This document shows, in pieces, positions 35,850 to 44,263 of a DNA stretch of 64,000 nt; the first letter of the stretch is position 1; the number at the start of each line of letters is the position of its first letter. The DNA lies in assembly GCA_016342285.1 (NCBI GenBank), contig JAEINQ010000011.1:49526-113525 (forward strand). Direction: 5' to 3'. This DNA comes from Desulfobacterales bacterium. Lineage in GTDB: Bacteria; Desulfobacterota; Desulfobacteria; Desulfobacterales; JAEINQ01. The notes beneath the pieces are model-generated. The model saw nothing but the letters and a program-made list of their open reading frames with translations, was not told the origin of the DNA and made no database searches. Position numbers and translations under genes: made by a program.

Positions 35850-36617
35850 ATGGGCTTTGTAAAAACCGCCGACGAACTTGAAAGGTATTATCGCCAGGGC
35901 GCGCGGGAGTTTCCCAATGCAAAAATCCTCGGGGTGCTATTTGAAACCGAAAAGGAGATTGTCTCGCGGCTGGTTCCGCCCCCCCTGGAACCGGCGGATT
36001 CACCGACTGGGTTGATGTTTATCGCTGAGTATCCGGAAACCAATCTCGGACCCGGGTATCGGGAAGCGGCCTTGTTTTTAAACTGCACCTACGGGCAAGA
36101 GCAGGGCAGCTACTGCCTTTCCATGCCCATCGAAAGCGAGGAATCCCGATTGTTCAACGGCCGGGATATTTTCGGTTTCCCCAAGAAGAGGGCGACCATT
36201 CATTTGGAGAAAGAAGGCTCCCGGGTATCTGGCTGGGTCGAGCGGCACGGGATCCGGTTCCTTGAAATCACGGCGCTCATGTCCGGTTCCATACCGGAGA
36301 TGCCCCCCATGGGGGCCAACTTCCTTTTCAAGGCCATGCCGCGGATCGATCTGAAACCCGGCTTTGACGGCCCCGTGTATCTTTGTCGCCAGAAAACGGA
36401 GATCCAGATGAAGCGTCTGGATATCGGCACCGCAGACCTTGTCCTTTCCTGGTCCGATGCCGACCCATGGGCGGAACTCGGCAACCCGACCGTGGCCATG
36501 GCCTTTTACCTCGTCAGCGACAACACCATGCTTCCCGGCAAGGTGCTCACCGAGGTCGATGCAGACGCTTACCTGTCTTATTCCTTCAAGGGCACGGATT
36601 TTTTCCAGGCCCCTTGA
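35850..36617 (+). CDS. acetoacetate decarboxylase family protein
   Basis: A 255-residue member of the ADC fold. The FGFPKKRATI segment contains the conserved Lys pair that forms the Schiff base in acetoacetate decarboxylase, and EITALMSGSIPEMPPMG matches the family core. Strong AAGGAGG precedes ATG 35850. Family members act on beta-keto acids or as isomerases, so decarboxylation is plausible but unproven. First gene of a run with an acyl-CoA dehydrogenase and MFS carrier, suggesting breakdown of an unusual carboxylic acid. Confidence 0.8.
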   Translation: MGFVKTADELERYYRQGAREFPNAKILGVLFETEKEIVSRLVPPPLEPADSPTGLMFIAEYPETNLGPGYREAALFLNCTYGQEQGSYCLSMPIESEESRLFNGRDIFGFPKKRATIHLEKEGSRVSGWVERHGIRFLEITALMSGSIPEMPPMGANFLFKAMPRIDLKPGFDGPVYLCRQKTEIQMKRLDIGTADLVLSWSDADPWAELGNPTVAMAFYLVSDNTMLPGKVLTEVDADAYLSYSFKGTDFFQAP

Positions 36618-36653
36618 CCGCCGTTTGAACGTAAGCCTCAAAGGGAGATTTCC

Positions 36654-37856
36654 ATGATCGATTTTGAACCGACCCCGACTCAGAAACAAATTCTTTCCGC
36701 TGCGCGTGAATTCGGCAAATCGGTGGTCCATCCTGCGGAGACAACCCTTGACCGGATGGCGGATCCCAACCAGGTGCACACCAGTGATCTGTTCTGGAAA
36801 GTCATGGGCCTGGCCTTTGAACTCGGTTTTCCAAAAATGGCACTGCCCGAATCCTTCGGCGGTATGGGGTTGGACGCCCAGACAACCGGCATGGTCTGGG
36901 AGGAAATCGCCCGATGGGGTCCTGGATTCGCGACATCGATGATTTCCGGGAGCATCGTGCCTCAGTTGATCGGCTTTTTGGCCCCGGACAACCGTGAACT
37001 GGTCGATCGCTTTGTGATTCCGTTCTGTGAGGACAATACCGGCCGGCATATTTCAGCCTGGTGCAGCAGTGAACCCGAAGTCGGCTCGGATGGAAAGAAT
37101 TATCACGATCTGCGGGTTCGCCACCACACGCGTGCCGTTAAAAGGGACGGTCGGTATGTGATCAGTGGCGCCAAATCGGACTTTCCTTCCAACGGCGGCA
37201 TTGCCGACGCCTTTATCGTATTTGCCTGCATCGATCCGGCCTTGGGCATTCGCGGGTCAGGTACCTTTGTCGTTCCGGCGGATGCGGCCGGTTTGAAAAA
37301 AGGGGAAGCCTTGGACAAGATCGGGCTTAGGGTCCTCAACCAGTCGGCGGTATTCTTCGATGATGTCGAGATTCCGGAAAGCTACCTGATCTTTCCGTGC
37401 GGGGATGATTATCCCACACTGCACAACGCCATCATCACCGTCGGCAACCTCGCAGTGGGACATACGGCGGTGGGAATTATGCGTGCCGCCTATGAATATG
37501 CCCTTGATCACGCCAAGAAACGGGTGCAGGGGGGCAAGCCGATTGCCGAGCACCAGTTGGTGGCCAAAAGGCTCCTGACCTGTTTCCAAACCATTGAATC
37601 GGCCCGGGCCCTCCTTTGGAAAGGGGGATGGCTGAGTGCAAGAAATTTCCCTGGGGACCTGAAAACGAGTATTGCGGCAAAGATCTATGCCACCGAACAG
37701 GCGGTGGTGCGCACCACCGAGATGATGGAAATCTTCGGTGCCTACGGAATGTCCAAGGAGTACCCCGTGGAGAAGTATGTGCGGGATGCCAAGTTGCTGA
37801 CCGTCATGGATGGCACAAACGATACCCTTTTGATTAAGGCAGCGTCCTTGCTGTAA
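36654..37856 (+). CDS. acyl-CoA dehydrogenase
   Basis: A 400-residue flavoenzyme with the three ACAD domains: N-terminal helices (PTPTQKQILSAAREF), the beta domain (SAWCSSEPEVGSD, SGAKSDFPSNG) and the C-terminal helices (VGHTAVGIMRAAYEYALDHAKKR). The usual YEGT motif that holds the catalytic Glu is VMDGTND here, so Asp replaces Glu or another residue is used. It would dehydrogenate an acyl-CoA and pass electrons to ETF. It begins 37 bp after the ADC-like gene. Confidence 0.88.
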   Translation: MIDFEPTPTQKQILSAAREFGKSVVHPAETTLDRMADPNQVHTSDLFWKVMGLAFELGFPKMALPESFGGMGLDAQTTGMVWEEIARWGPGFATSMISGSIVPQLIGFLAPDNRELVDRFVIPFCEDNTGRHISAWCSSEPEVGSDGKNYHDLRVRHHTRAVKRDGRYVISGAKSDFPSNGGIADAFIVFACIDPALGIRGSGTFVVPADAAGLKKGEALDKIGLRVLNQSAVFFDDVEIPESYLIFPCGDDYPTLHNAIITVGNLAVGHTAVGIMRAAYEYALDHAKKRVQGGKPIAEHQLVAKRLLTCFQTIESARALLWKGGWLSARNFPGDLKTSIAAKIYATEQAVVRTTEMMEIFGAYGMSKEYPVEKYVRDAKLLTVMDGTNDTLLIKAASLL

Positions 37857-37899
37857 ACGGGTGCGCAATCGACCTGAACATTGGGAAAGGGGATGCATC

Positions 37900-39198
37900 A
37901 TGAAAACGGCCGGAACCCGGGATGGCTATCTATTTTCCAAGGGCTATTCCTACTATGTTTTTTCGCTGCTGTTTCTCCTATACATGTTCGACTACATCGA
38001 CCGGATGGTGATCGTTTCCTTGTTCCCATATTTGAAAATCGAATGGGGGCTGTCCGATACCCAATGCGGCCTGTTGGTGTCCTCCGTTTACTGGTCCATC
38101 GTCATTTTATCCCTTCCTATTTCCGTTGTCATCGACCGCTGGAGCCGGAAAAATAGCATCGGCCTCATGGCGGTAATCTGGAGCCTGGCCACCGCCGCCT
38201 GTGCCTTTACAAATAACTTCTCCCAGCTCTTTATTGCCAGAACCGTTATCGGGGCAGGGGAAGCCGGCTATGCCCCTGGCGGCACCGCAACTTTCTCCGC
38301 GCTGTTTCCTGAAAAAAATCGGTCGATGATTGTCGGTCTGTGGACGGCCGCACTCCCTTTGGGCAGTGCCATCGGCATCGTAGCGGGAGGATATGTGGCC
38401 GAGAGATTCGGATGGCGGCATGCATTCGGAATTGTAGCGCTTCCGGGCCTGTTGGTGGCTATACTGTTCTTTTTTGTACGGGATTACAAGACGGTTGAGC
38501 TGAAGCAGGCCGTCCGGTTCCACCGTGGGGAGGAGGTGCGCGAAAAAATGGATTGCATGGCAATCGTTCGTCAGTTTACCACCCCCCGTTCGTTGATCCT
38601 GACCTATATCGCTTTTGCCGGGAACATGTTTCTCACCGCGGCCTACCTGAGCTGGCTGCCCACCTACTTCCACAGGGTCGAGAACCTGCCCATGGAAAAA
38701 GCCGCCTTGAAAGGCGGCCTGGTGATGATGCTTGCCATCGTCGGTTTTCCCGTTGGCGGGTTCCTCGCCGACAAGTGGCGGGAAAAGATGATTCGGGCCC
38801 GGTTGCTATTCCCCGCCATCACCTCGGTGGTGACCGGGGTTCTCTTTTTTGTCGGCTTTTACTGGCTGGAGGGGACGGCTCAATATGGTCTGATCCTGGC
38901 TGGCGGGATTACCGCCGCAGCCTTTTCCCCGGCAGCCATCGCCGTGACCCAGGACGTCATTCACCCCGGCCTGCGGGCGACATCCTATAGTTTTTGTGTG
39001 ATCTTTCAAAACCTTATAGGCAGCTCTCTGGGGCCTCTTTTTGTCGGCGTTATTTCAGACCGATACGATATCCGCACCGCGCTGACCATCGTTCCGATTG
39101 CTTCCCTGGTGTCGGCGGTCCTATATTTCCTGGCATCTTTTTTTTACGCAAACGATCTGGCCAGGGTGGAGAAGGTCAATATTCATGTTGGTGTATAA
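37900..39198 (+). CDS. MFS transporter
   Basis: A 432-residue major facilitator with 12 predicted helices. The first helix motif LLYMFDYIDRMVIVSLFPYLK and the loop between helices 2 and 3 (VVIDRWSRKNSIG) are typical of spinster/ACS-type organic anion carriers; ERFGWRHAFGIVALPGLLVA is the helix 5-6 signature. ATG 37900 has AGGGG eight bases upstream; a GTG at 37861 is less likely. Probably imports the acid metabolised by the two upstream enzymes. Confidence 0.88.
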   Translation: MKTAGTRDGYLFSKGYSYYVFSLLFLLYMFDYIDRMVIVSLFPYLKIEWGLSDTQCGLLVSSVYWSIVILSLPISVVIDRWSRKNSIGLMAVIWSLATAACAFTNNFSQLFIARTVIGAGEAGYAPGGTATFSALFPEKNRSMIVGLWTAALPLGSAIGIVAGGYVAERFGWRHAFGIVALPGLLVAILFFFVRDYKTVELKQAVRFHRGEEVREKMDCMAIVRQFTTPRSLILTYIAFAGNMFLTAAYLSWLPTYFHRVENLPMEKAALKGGLVMMLAIVGFPVGGFLADKWREKMIRARLLFPAITSVVTGVLFFVGFYWLEGTAQYGLILAGGITAAAFSPAAIAVTQDVIHPGLRATSYSFCVIFQNLIGSSLGPLFVGVISDRYDIRTALTIVPIASLVSAVLYFLASFFYANDLARVEKVNIHVGV

Positions 39199-39266
39199 CC
39201 AATGGAACGTTCAATGATGGGATGGATATGGCAACAGTGCAGTAAAAATTTCGGAATGGAATTCCT

Positions 39267-40004
39267 ATGCCTGAAACCCTGTGGCTTTGCCTTATTGCTT
39301 TTCTGGCGGGACTGATTCAGGGCATGACCGGATTCGGGGTCATGCTGGTGGCCCTCCCGCTCATGGCCCTGGTGATCCATATCAAGACGGCCGTCCCCTT
39401 GATCCTGCTTCTCGGGTTGGTGATCAACACCATTTTGGTGGCCCAATTGGCCAGATACATAGAAACCCAAAAATGGCTTCCCCTCTTTGTCTGCTCCCTT
39501 CCCGGCATTCCGGCCGGGGCTTATTTCCTCAAAAACTTCGCCCCGCAGTGGCTTGAACTGCTGGTGGGGATCGTGGTTCTGGCCACGACCGCCTCGGCCT
39601 GGATGGGGAGGGACAGACCGCAAAAGGAGCTGGGAAAGCGCTGGTCCGCGGCCGCGGGATTTGCCGCTGGCTTTCTCGGCGGCAGCATCGGCGCCCCCGG
39701 GCCACCGGTGATCGTCTATACCTCCTTTCAGCCGTGGAACAAACACGCGGTCAAGTCGACCATGGTGGCCTTTTTCACCCTGGCAGGGGCGGGAATCGGG
39801 GGCTTTTACATCTACTTCGGCATGTTCACCCGTCCGGTGCTGGTGAACTTTGCCCATTGCGTGGGGCCGTTGATCGGCGGCGTGCTGACAGGTATAGCCC
39901 TATTTGAGCGGCTCGATGAAACCCTTTATCAGCGGGCCATCCAGCTTATGCTCGTTGTCCTAGGGGTGATGATGCTGATCCGGGGCGTCGGCGGGATGGG
40001 GTGA
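39267..40004 (+). CDS. TauE/SafE-family anion permease
   Basis: A 245-residue inner-membrane protein with about eight hydrophobic helices and the duplicated TauE/SafE pattern: LAGLIQGMTGFGVMLVALPLM near the N-terminus and GFAAGFLGGSIGAPGPPVIVY in the middle. Members export sulfite, sulfoacetate or organosulfonates. It follows the MFS gene by 68 bp in the same direction; substrate unknown. Confidence 0.85.
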   Translation: MPETLWLCLIAFLAGLIQGMTGFGVMLVALPLMALVIHIKTAVPLILLLGLVINTILVAQLARYIETQKWLPLFVCSLPGIPAGAYFLKNFAPQWLELLVGIVVLATTASAWMGRDRPQKELGKRWSAAAGFAAGFLGGSIGAPGPPVIVYTSFQPWNKHAVKSTMVAFFTLAGAGIGGFYIYFGMFTRPVLVNFAHCVGPLIGGVLTGIALFERLDETLYQRAIQLMLVVLGVMMLIRGVGGMG

Positions 40005-40045
40005 TTGATCGAAATCGTCGAAACGGAATCAGGGTATTCATGGCA

Positions 40046-40450
40046 TCACCCGTCCTTGTCCGCCATCCAGGCATTGCCCATGGAGACGGCGACGCTCTTG
40101 ACCAGCGCGAAGACCGGGCCTCCCGGCTTCAGCGCCAGATCCGCCAGGGACCGGCGTGAGATTCGGGACCAGAGGGGACGGCAAACTCACGTCCCAGGCG
40201 AACGATGAAGGGGAGGACTTCGGCTTTGCGGGCCGGGTCGAGAGAGGCCAGGGGTTCGTTCATGAGAAGCATGGCCGGGGAGGTCAACAGGGCCCGGCCG
40301 ATGGCCACCCGCTGCTTTTAGTCGCCGGAGAGCCTGGCCGGCCTGCGGTCGAGCAGGCGGCCGATGCCGAGAAGGTCGACCACCGCGTCGAATTTCACGA
40401 ACCGCCGGGTCGCCGGTGTTCGGTTCATCCCACATCTTTTATGGGGGCCA
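40046..40450 (-). pseudogene. modC: molybdate ABC transporter ATPase ModC remnant
   Basis: The minus strand reads [43 protein letters not shown]...[25 protein letters not shown], the ABC signature and Walker B region of ModC-type ATPases. The GGE of the signature has become GD-stop. After a deletion the C-terminal [18 protein letters not shown], matching the Mop/TOBE end of ModC, follows before a natural stop. Walker A is missing. Confidence 0.75.
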
Positions 40451-40562
40451 GGCGGTCCTTGACCTGATCCCAGATGCCGAGCGTTTCCATGGCCTTCTAA
40501 GGAAGTAGCTTCCGATGACGCCCGATAACAATATGAATTCAGAGCTGAAAAGCCACATATGG

Positions 40563-40656
40563 CGTCATGCCCCTGCCTTCGCAGGGGCAGGCTCTGCGCA
40601 GGCAGGCATCCAGACTCTTTTGAAATCACTGGATTCCCGCCTACGCGGGAATGACG
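40563..40656. repeat. 94-bp palindromic repeat element
   Basis: Begins CGTCATGCCCCTGCC and ends GCGGGAATGACG with internal GGATTCCCGCC. The ends CGTCAT/ATGACG are inverted repeats, and the CCCGC...GCGGG stems form two hairpins. Sequences of this kind are widespread dispersed repeats in proteobacterial genomes. It separates the modC and acetyltransferase remnants. Confidence 0.7.
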
Positions 40657-40667
40657 GACAGTTCCTT

Positions 40668-41000
40668 TCAGATATATGGCCGTTCGCTGCCTGCCAGAAG
40701 CTGCAACCGGGTGGCTCCGGGCCGCCTCGGCCCACTCGGCCACAGCCCCCAGCAGGCGGGAGCCGATCCCTCGGCCCCGCCACTGGGGGGGCTCACCACG
40801 TCTTCAATCCAGGCGGACAGGGCCCCTTCGGCCGTGGAAATCACCAACTGGGCCATGGCCATGGCGATGACCCCTTGGCTTTCTGCTTCGGCTATTTTGA
40901 CACAACGGTGTTTGCCGCAACCATCCAAAATCAAAGAAAGCCCACGGTGACGTCATCGGTTGACACAATGGCGATTCTTGATTTTCCCATCTTGTCCTCC
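40668..41000 (-). pseudogene. decayed GNAT acetyltransferase with NifX/NifB-like start fragment
   Basis: The minus strand begins MGKSRIAIVSTDDVTVGFL, like the N-terminus of dinitrogenase iron-molybdenum cofactor (NifX/NifB C-terminal) proteins, then changes to ESQGVIAMAMAQLVISTAEGALSAWIEDVV, GNAT-like. A frameshift leads to VAEWAEA...ATRLQLLA, the acetyl-CoA-binding helix end of GNAT enzymes. Stops and frame changes show it is dead. Confidence 0.55.
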
Positions 41001-41099
41001 TGAAACATTGATGCATTTAGAAAAAGTTGTTTAAAACCACGAGGCGTGGTGGCTGCGCTGCATTCCCGGCCGGAACACCGGAATCCGGTTCGGGAAGTG

Positions 41100-42008
41100 T
41101 CATTTGATGTTGTTGATGGAGATGCCGGCGTGTTCCAGGATGTCCGGGACCACATCGGCCCAACCCAGGGGCATGATGTGGACCCCCTGGACCATGGATT
41201 TGATCTTTCCCAGGAACCGTCCCATCATTTCGGCTGCCTTTTTCTTCCGGTCCGCTTTGTCCACCGTGCCGATTTCATCGATCCACGCCTGGGGTACCTC
41301 GATGCCCGAAACATTCTTGTTCATGAATTTTCCCATCTGGGGGGACTTGAGCAGTACGACGCCTACTTGAATGGGACGGCCGAAGGCCTCGGCCTTTTTA
41401 ATGAAGCGTTCGAAGATCGCCACGTCGTAGACGGCTTGGGTCTGAAAAAATTCCGCGCCGGCCTCAACCTTCTTGTGCATTTTCAGCAACTGAAGATCAA
41501 GGGGTTCGAAGTTGGGATTGACCACGGCGCCGTAGGCCATGTCCGGAGGATTTTCGATGGGGTTACCGGTGATGTCGTGCCCCTGGCGAAGCCCTAATGC
41601 CATTCGGATCAACTGCACCGAGTCCAGATCAAAGACCGGTTTGGCCTCCTTGTGGTCACCGAGCTGAATGTGGTCGCCGGTCAACAGCAACACGTTGTCG
41701 ATGCCCAGCGAATAAGCGGTCAACAGGTCGCTTTGCAGGGCGATCCGGTTGCGGTCCCGACAGGTGAGCTGGTAGACCGGTTCGATGCCGCGCTCCTTGA
41801 GCCCCACGCTGGCTGCCAGGGAACCCAGGCGCATGACGGCCGACTGGTTGTCGGTGACATTGACCGCGTGAACCCAGTCCTGAAGAATTCGGGCCTCTCG
41901 GGCACAGGACGGATCAATGGACCGGTCTCTTGAAACGGCTCCCTTGATGGGGCCGACCTCGCCGGTAACCACAAATGTGCCCTGTTCAAACAGCGTTGTC
42001 AGTTTCAT
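41100..42008 (-). CDS. metF: methylenetetrahydrofolate reductase MetF (copy 2)
   Basis: A 302-residue MTHFR barrel: VTGEVGPIKGA, VNVTDNQSAVMRLGSLAAS, QLTCRDRNRIALQSDLLTAYSLGI, LLLTGDH and FFQTQAVYD. It differs clearly from copy 1, for example in an extended VSRDRSIDPSC loop near residues 25-35. It is the last gene of the sigma-54-linked Hdr operon and 289 bp downstream of its MetV partner. In the acetogen Moorella, MetFV purifies with HdrABC-MvhD; gene order here matches that. Confidence 0.92.
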   Translation of the reverse strand: MKLTTLFEQGTFVVTGEVGPIKGAVSRDRSIDPSCAREARILQDWVHAVNVTDNQSAVMRLGSLAASVGLKERGIEPVYQLTCRDRNRIALQSDLLTAYSLGIDNVLLLTGDHIQLGDHKEAKPVFDLDSVQLIRMALGLRQGHDITGNPIENPPDMAYGAVVNPNFEPLDLQLLKMHKKVEAGAEFFQTQAVYDVAIFERFIKKAEAFGRPIQVGVVLLKSPQMGKFMNKNVSGIEVPQAWIDEIGTVDKADRKKKAAEMMGRFLGKIKSMVQGVHIMPLGWADVVPDILEHAGISINNIK

Positions 42009-42024
42009 GGATATTTGTCTCCTA

Positions 42025-42165
42025 AATTTAGAAGATTCAAGGATTCAAGCATTCCAGTGTTCAAGGGGCGAAAAAGGGGGGGGCGCATCGAGCCCTCTGG
42101 GCGACGACTTGCAGGATAGGGGGTTGTTGGGCTTTCCCTTGAATCCTCGGACCCTTTCACCCCTG
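42025..42165. repeat. inverted array of short ATTCAAG-type units
   Basis: Between metF and metV, AAGATTCAAGGATTCAAGCATTCC at the left and CCTTGAATCCTCGGACCC at the right form an inverted pair of degenerate 7-8 bp units around a core of roughly 90 bp. Same design as the loci at 50096 and 53464. No gene in the 289-bp gap. Confidence 0.5.
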
Positions 42166-42264
42166 GGTCCTAAGTGTTTGCCATTTTCCGAGGTGATCCA
42201 TCAACCTCGGTCGTTATCGGTGAGCGTATTCAGGATTGCCCCTGCAAAACCATTGGTCTTGTGT

Positions 42265-42294
42265 CCATCCACGAATTGCATATTTCGTGGATGG
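42265..42294. repeat. 11-bp perfect hairpin after metV
   Basis: CCATCCACGAA, 8-base loop, TTCGTGGATGG, four bases past the metV stop. Related TTTCCATCC-type stems occur at 49342. It may be a 3' stability element within the operon rather than a terminator, since no T run follows. Confidence 0.55.
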
Positions 42295-42297
42295 GAA

Positions 42298-43017
42298 CTA
42301 GTCCTGGTTGCTGACCGTCACCCGCCCGGCCTGGGAACAGAAGGTCGCTTCGGTTTCGCTGACCTTCAGGGTTCTGGGGCGGCTCCATTTGGCATGGTTT
42401 TTGGGCCCCTGGTAGGGATCGAGCAGTTCCAGGCGATTGAGTTTCTTGAGCCTTTCGTAAATCATGACCCATCCGCAGGGGCGTTCCTTGTCTACTTCGC
42501 ACATCCCTTTTTCCGCGCCGCCACAAGGCCCGTTGAGAAGTTGCTTGCTGCACAGGGTCATGGGGCAGAGCCCGCCGGTGAACTCGATGATGCAATCGCC
42601 GCACAGCGAGCAGTATTCTTCGATATCCTCGGCGGAGACGGTCTCCCCGCCGAAGATCGTGTCGCACCCGGGATGCACCATGCCGCCGTCGGTGGCATCG
42701 ATCACCGTGTGGACCCCCTGGCCGCACCCCAGGATCAGAAAGCTGTCGGCGTCGGCGATCTGATCGGCATAATCTTCCTGAAGCACTTTCTTCGTATGGT
42801 CCAGTTTGCACAGCGACATGCCCTGGGGGCCGGGAACGGTGTAGCCGACCACCTGTACCCCTTTTTGAATCAGCCGCCCGGCCATGGCTTCGGTTTCCGC
42901 TTCACCGCCGGAATGGCATTTCCAGGCGCAGTTGTTGCATCCGACGACAAATACCTTTTCGCCGGGTTGAATATAACTGACGATTTCCTGGATGGGTTTT
43001 TGAATGGTGGCGTGCAT
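42298..43017 (-). CDS. metV: MetV, partner of methylenetetrahydrofolate reductase (copy 2)
   Basis: A 239-residue MetV protein with N-terminal VGCNNCAWKCHSGGE and C-terminal EYCSLCGDCIIEFTGGLCPMTLCSKQLLNGPCGGAEKGMCEV, the same ligand pattern as copy 1. It lies in the Hdr operon directly after the gene at 43030. Expected to bridge MetF and the Hdr/MvhD electron path. Confidence 0.9.
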   Translation of the reverse strand: MHATIQKPIQEIVSYIQPGEKVFVVGCNNCAWKCHSGGEAETEAMAGRLIQKGVQVVGYTVPGPQGMSLCKLDHTKKVLQEDYADQIADADSFLILGCGQGVHTVIDATDGGMVHPGCDTIFGGETVSAEDIEEYCSLCGDCIIEFTGGLCPMTLCSKQLLNGPCGGAEKGMCEVDKERPCGWVMIYERLKKLNRLELLDPYQGPKNHAKWSRPRTLKVSETEATFCSQAGRVTVSNQD

Positions 43018-43029
43018 GGATTTGCCTCC

Positions 43030-43731
43030 CTAAAAGAATTTTTTCTCGTACTGAATCGATGCCCCATCAAACGCTTCAAAAAGCAGCCGCAGTCGTGCAT
43101 TGGCGATGTCAACTTTCTCCTGTTTTTCAGCCACTTCCCGCTCCATCGGGTAGCAGGCCAGACACCGCTCATAGTGATGGCTCTTGCCAAGGCAGGTGAT
43201 GGCAAAATTCACCATTAAAAATATCATCCGGTTTTTGTAGTTGGCAAAATGCTCCACGGCCGGTACGAATTCGAGAGTCGGTTTTATTGAAATCGCACTG
43301 CCTTCTTCGGCCATGGTAATATAATCGTGAATGGCCAGAATCGGACCGTGCTCTTCCTGGTACCCATCGAACTTTACGGTCATTTCCTCCAGCGTAAACA
43401 GCCGCCTGTCGAATTTTATTCCGGCCTGTTCCAGTTTTTGATAGTCTCTCTGCAAGTACCGGTTGGCGATCATCACCGCTTGGGAAACATGGGGGCACAG
43501 GTTGTTCGGGCACCCCCTGGCATAACATTTTCGAAATTCGTAGGCATCCGTGTCGACCTCACCCGCGTATCGACAAAGAAAAATGTAAGCCTGAAACGGG
43601 TTGTTTCGGTGCTGGAAATCAACCGGAAGAATTTCAAAACCAGTCCGGCAGGTGACGACCAATCCTTTTTCTTTCAACCCTACAAGATCGGTGATGCGAC
43701 TCGGAGGGGATATGACGGGCATACGCTCCAT
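43030..43731 (-). CDS. conserved-looking protein of unknown function in the Hdr-MetFV operon
   Basis: A 233-residue soluble protein. Visible Cys residues include VTCRTG, FLCRYAGE, KCYARGCPNNLCPHVSQAV and ERCLACYP, enough to bind one or two metal clusters. GAGG...GGGAAA precedes ATG 43731; the frame upstream to 43821 lies in a repeat. The position between DsrE and MetV suggests a role in the same complex. I do not recognise the family. Confidence 0.65.
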   Translation of the reverse strand: MERMPVISPPSRITDLVGLKEKGLVVTCRTGFEILPVDFQHRNNPFQAYIFLCRYAGEVDTDAYEFRKCYARGCPNNLCPHVSQAVMIANRYLQRDYQKLEQAGIKFDRRLFTLEEMTVKFDGYQEEHGPILAIHDYITMAEEGSAISIKPTLEFVPAVEHFANYKNRMIFLMVNFAITCLGKSHHYERCLACYPMEREVAEKQEKVDIANARLRLLFEAFDGASIQYEKKFF

Positions 43732-43741
43732 TTTCCCTACC

Positions 43742-43790
43742 TCGTTAGTGCCCGTCCACGAATCGGTTTTTGAGTGGGTGGGCACCCATA
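43742..43790. repeat. dispersed repeat, inverted copy of 31710-31755
   Basis: TTAGTGCCCGTCCACGAATC and TTTTTGAGTGGGTGGGCACCC match the reverse complement of the segment near 31711-31752 with few changes. It lies in the gap before the unknown Cys-rich gene. Confidence 0.65.
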
Positions 43791-43848
43791 GATGAACTCG
43801 TGAAAAGTCATTTAAAACCACAACGGCAAAAAGTTCACAAAAAAATAT

Positions 43849-44223
43849 TTAATATGTAAAAACGGCATTCGATTCGAGCGCCTCGATATTTACCTTTCCC
43901 CCTGCCGTGGTTTCCGCCCCATCAACAAGATCGGTTTCGTCAATATGACGTTTTTCGATACAAGGCACACAGACCCACAGCTTGCCTCCCAGCTCCACAA
44001 AATCATCCAGGAGTTTTTTGACGGGCGGAAATCCACCCCCAGGAAGCATATGTTCAGCATACCCTTTCTGTGCCACATAGACGGCGTTTCCCTGTAGCAC
44101 CACTGTCGCTTTTACATCCATGGCCAGCGCGGCGTTGGCCATGACAAAAGGCATGGCCGCTTTTTCCGGATCTTCGCCCCCGTTTGTCGAAATATACAAG
44201 ATTTTTTCTTCTTTCTCTTCCAT
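43849..44223 (-). CDS. DsrE-family sulfur carrier-like protein
   Basis: A 124-residue DsrE/DsrF-like protein: ILYISTNGGEDPEKAAMPFVMANAALAMDVKATVVLQGNAVYV is the family fold, and LGGKLWVCVPCIEKR holds a Cys pair in the position of the persulfide-carrying Cys of DsrE2/DsrE3-like proteins. AAAGGAG precedes ATG 44223. DsrE proteins accept sulfane sulfur from TusA; TusA genes start the same operon, so a sulfur relay to the Hdr proteins is plausible (inference). Confidence 0.8.
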   Translation of the reverse strand: MEEKEEKILYISTNGGEDPEKAAMPFVMANAALAMDVKATVVLQGNAVYVAQKGYAEHMLPGGGFPPVKKLLDDFVELGGKLWVCVPCIEKRHIDETDLVDGAETTAGGKVNIEALESNAVFTY

Positions 44224-44263
44224 TGTCCTTCTCCTTTTTAAAGTAAACTTTCCAGGCGCCAAA

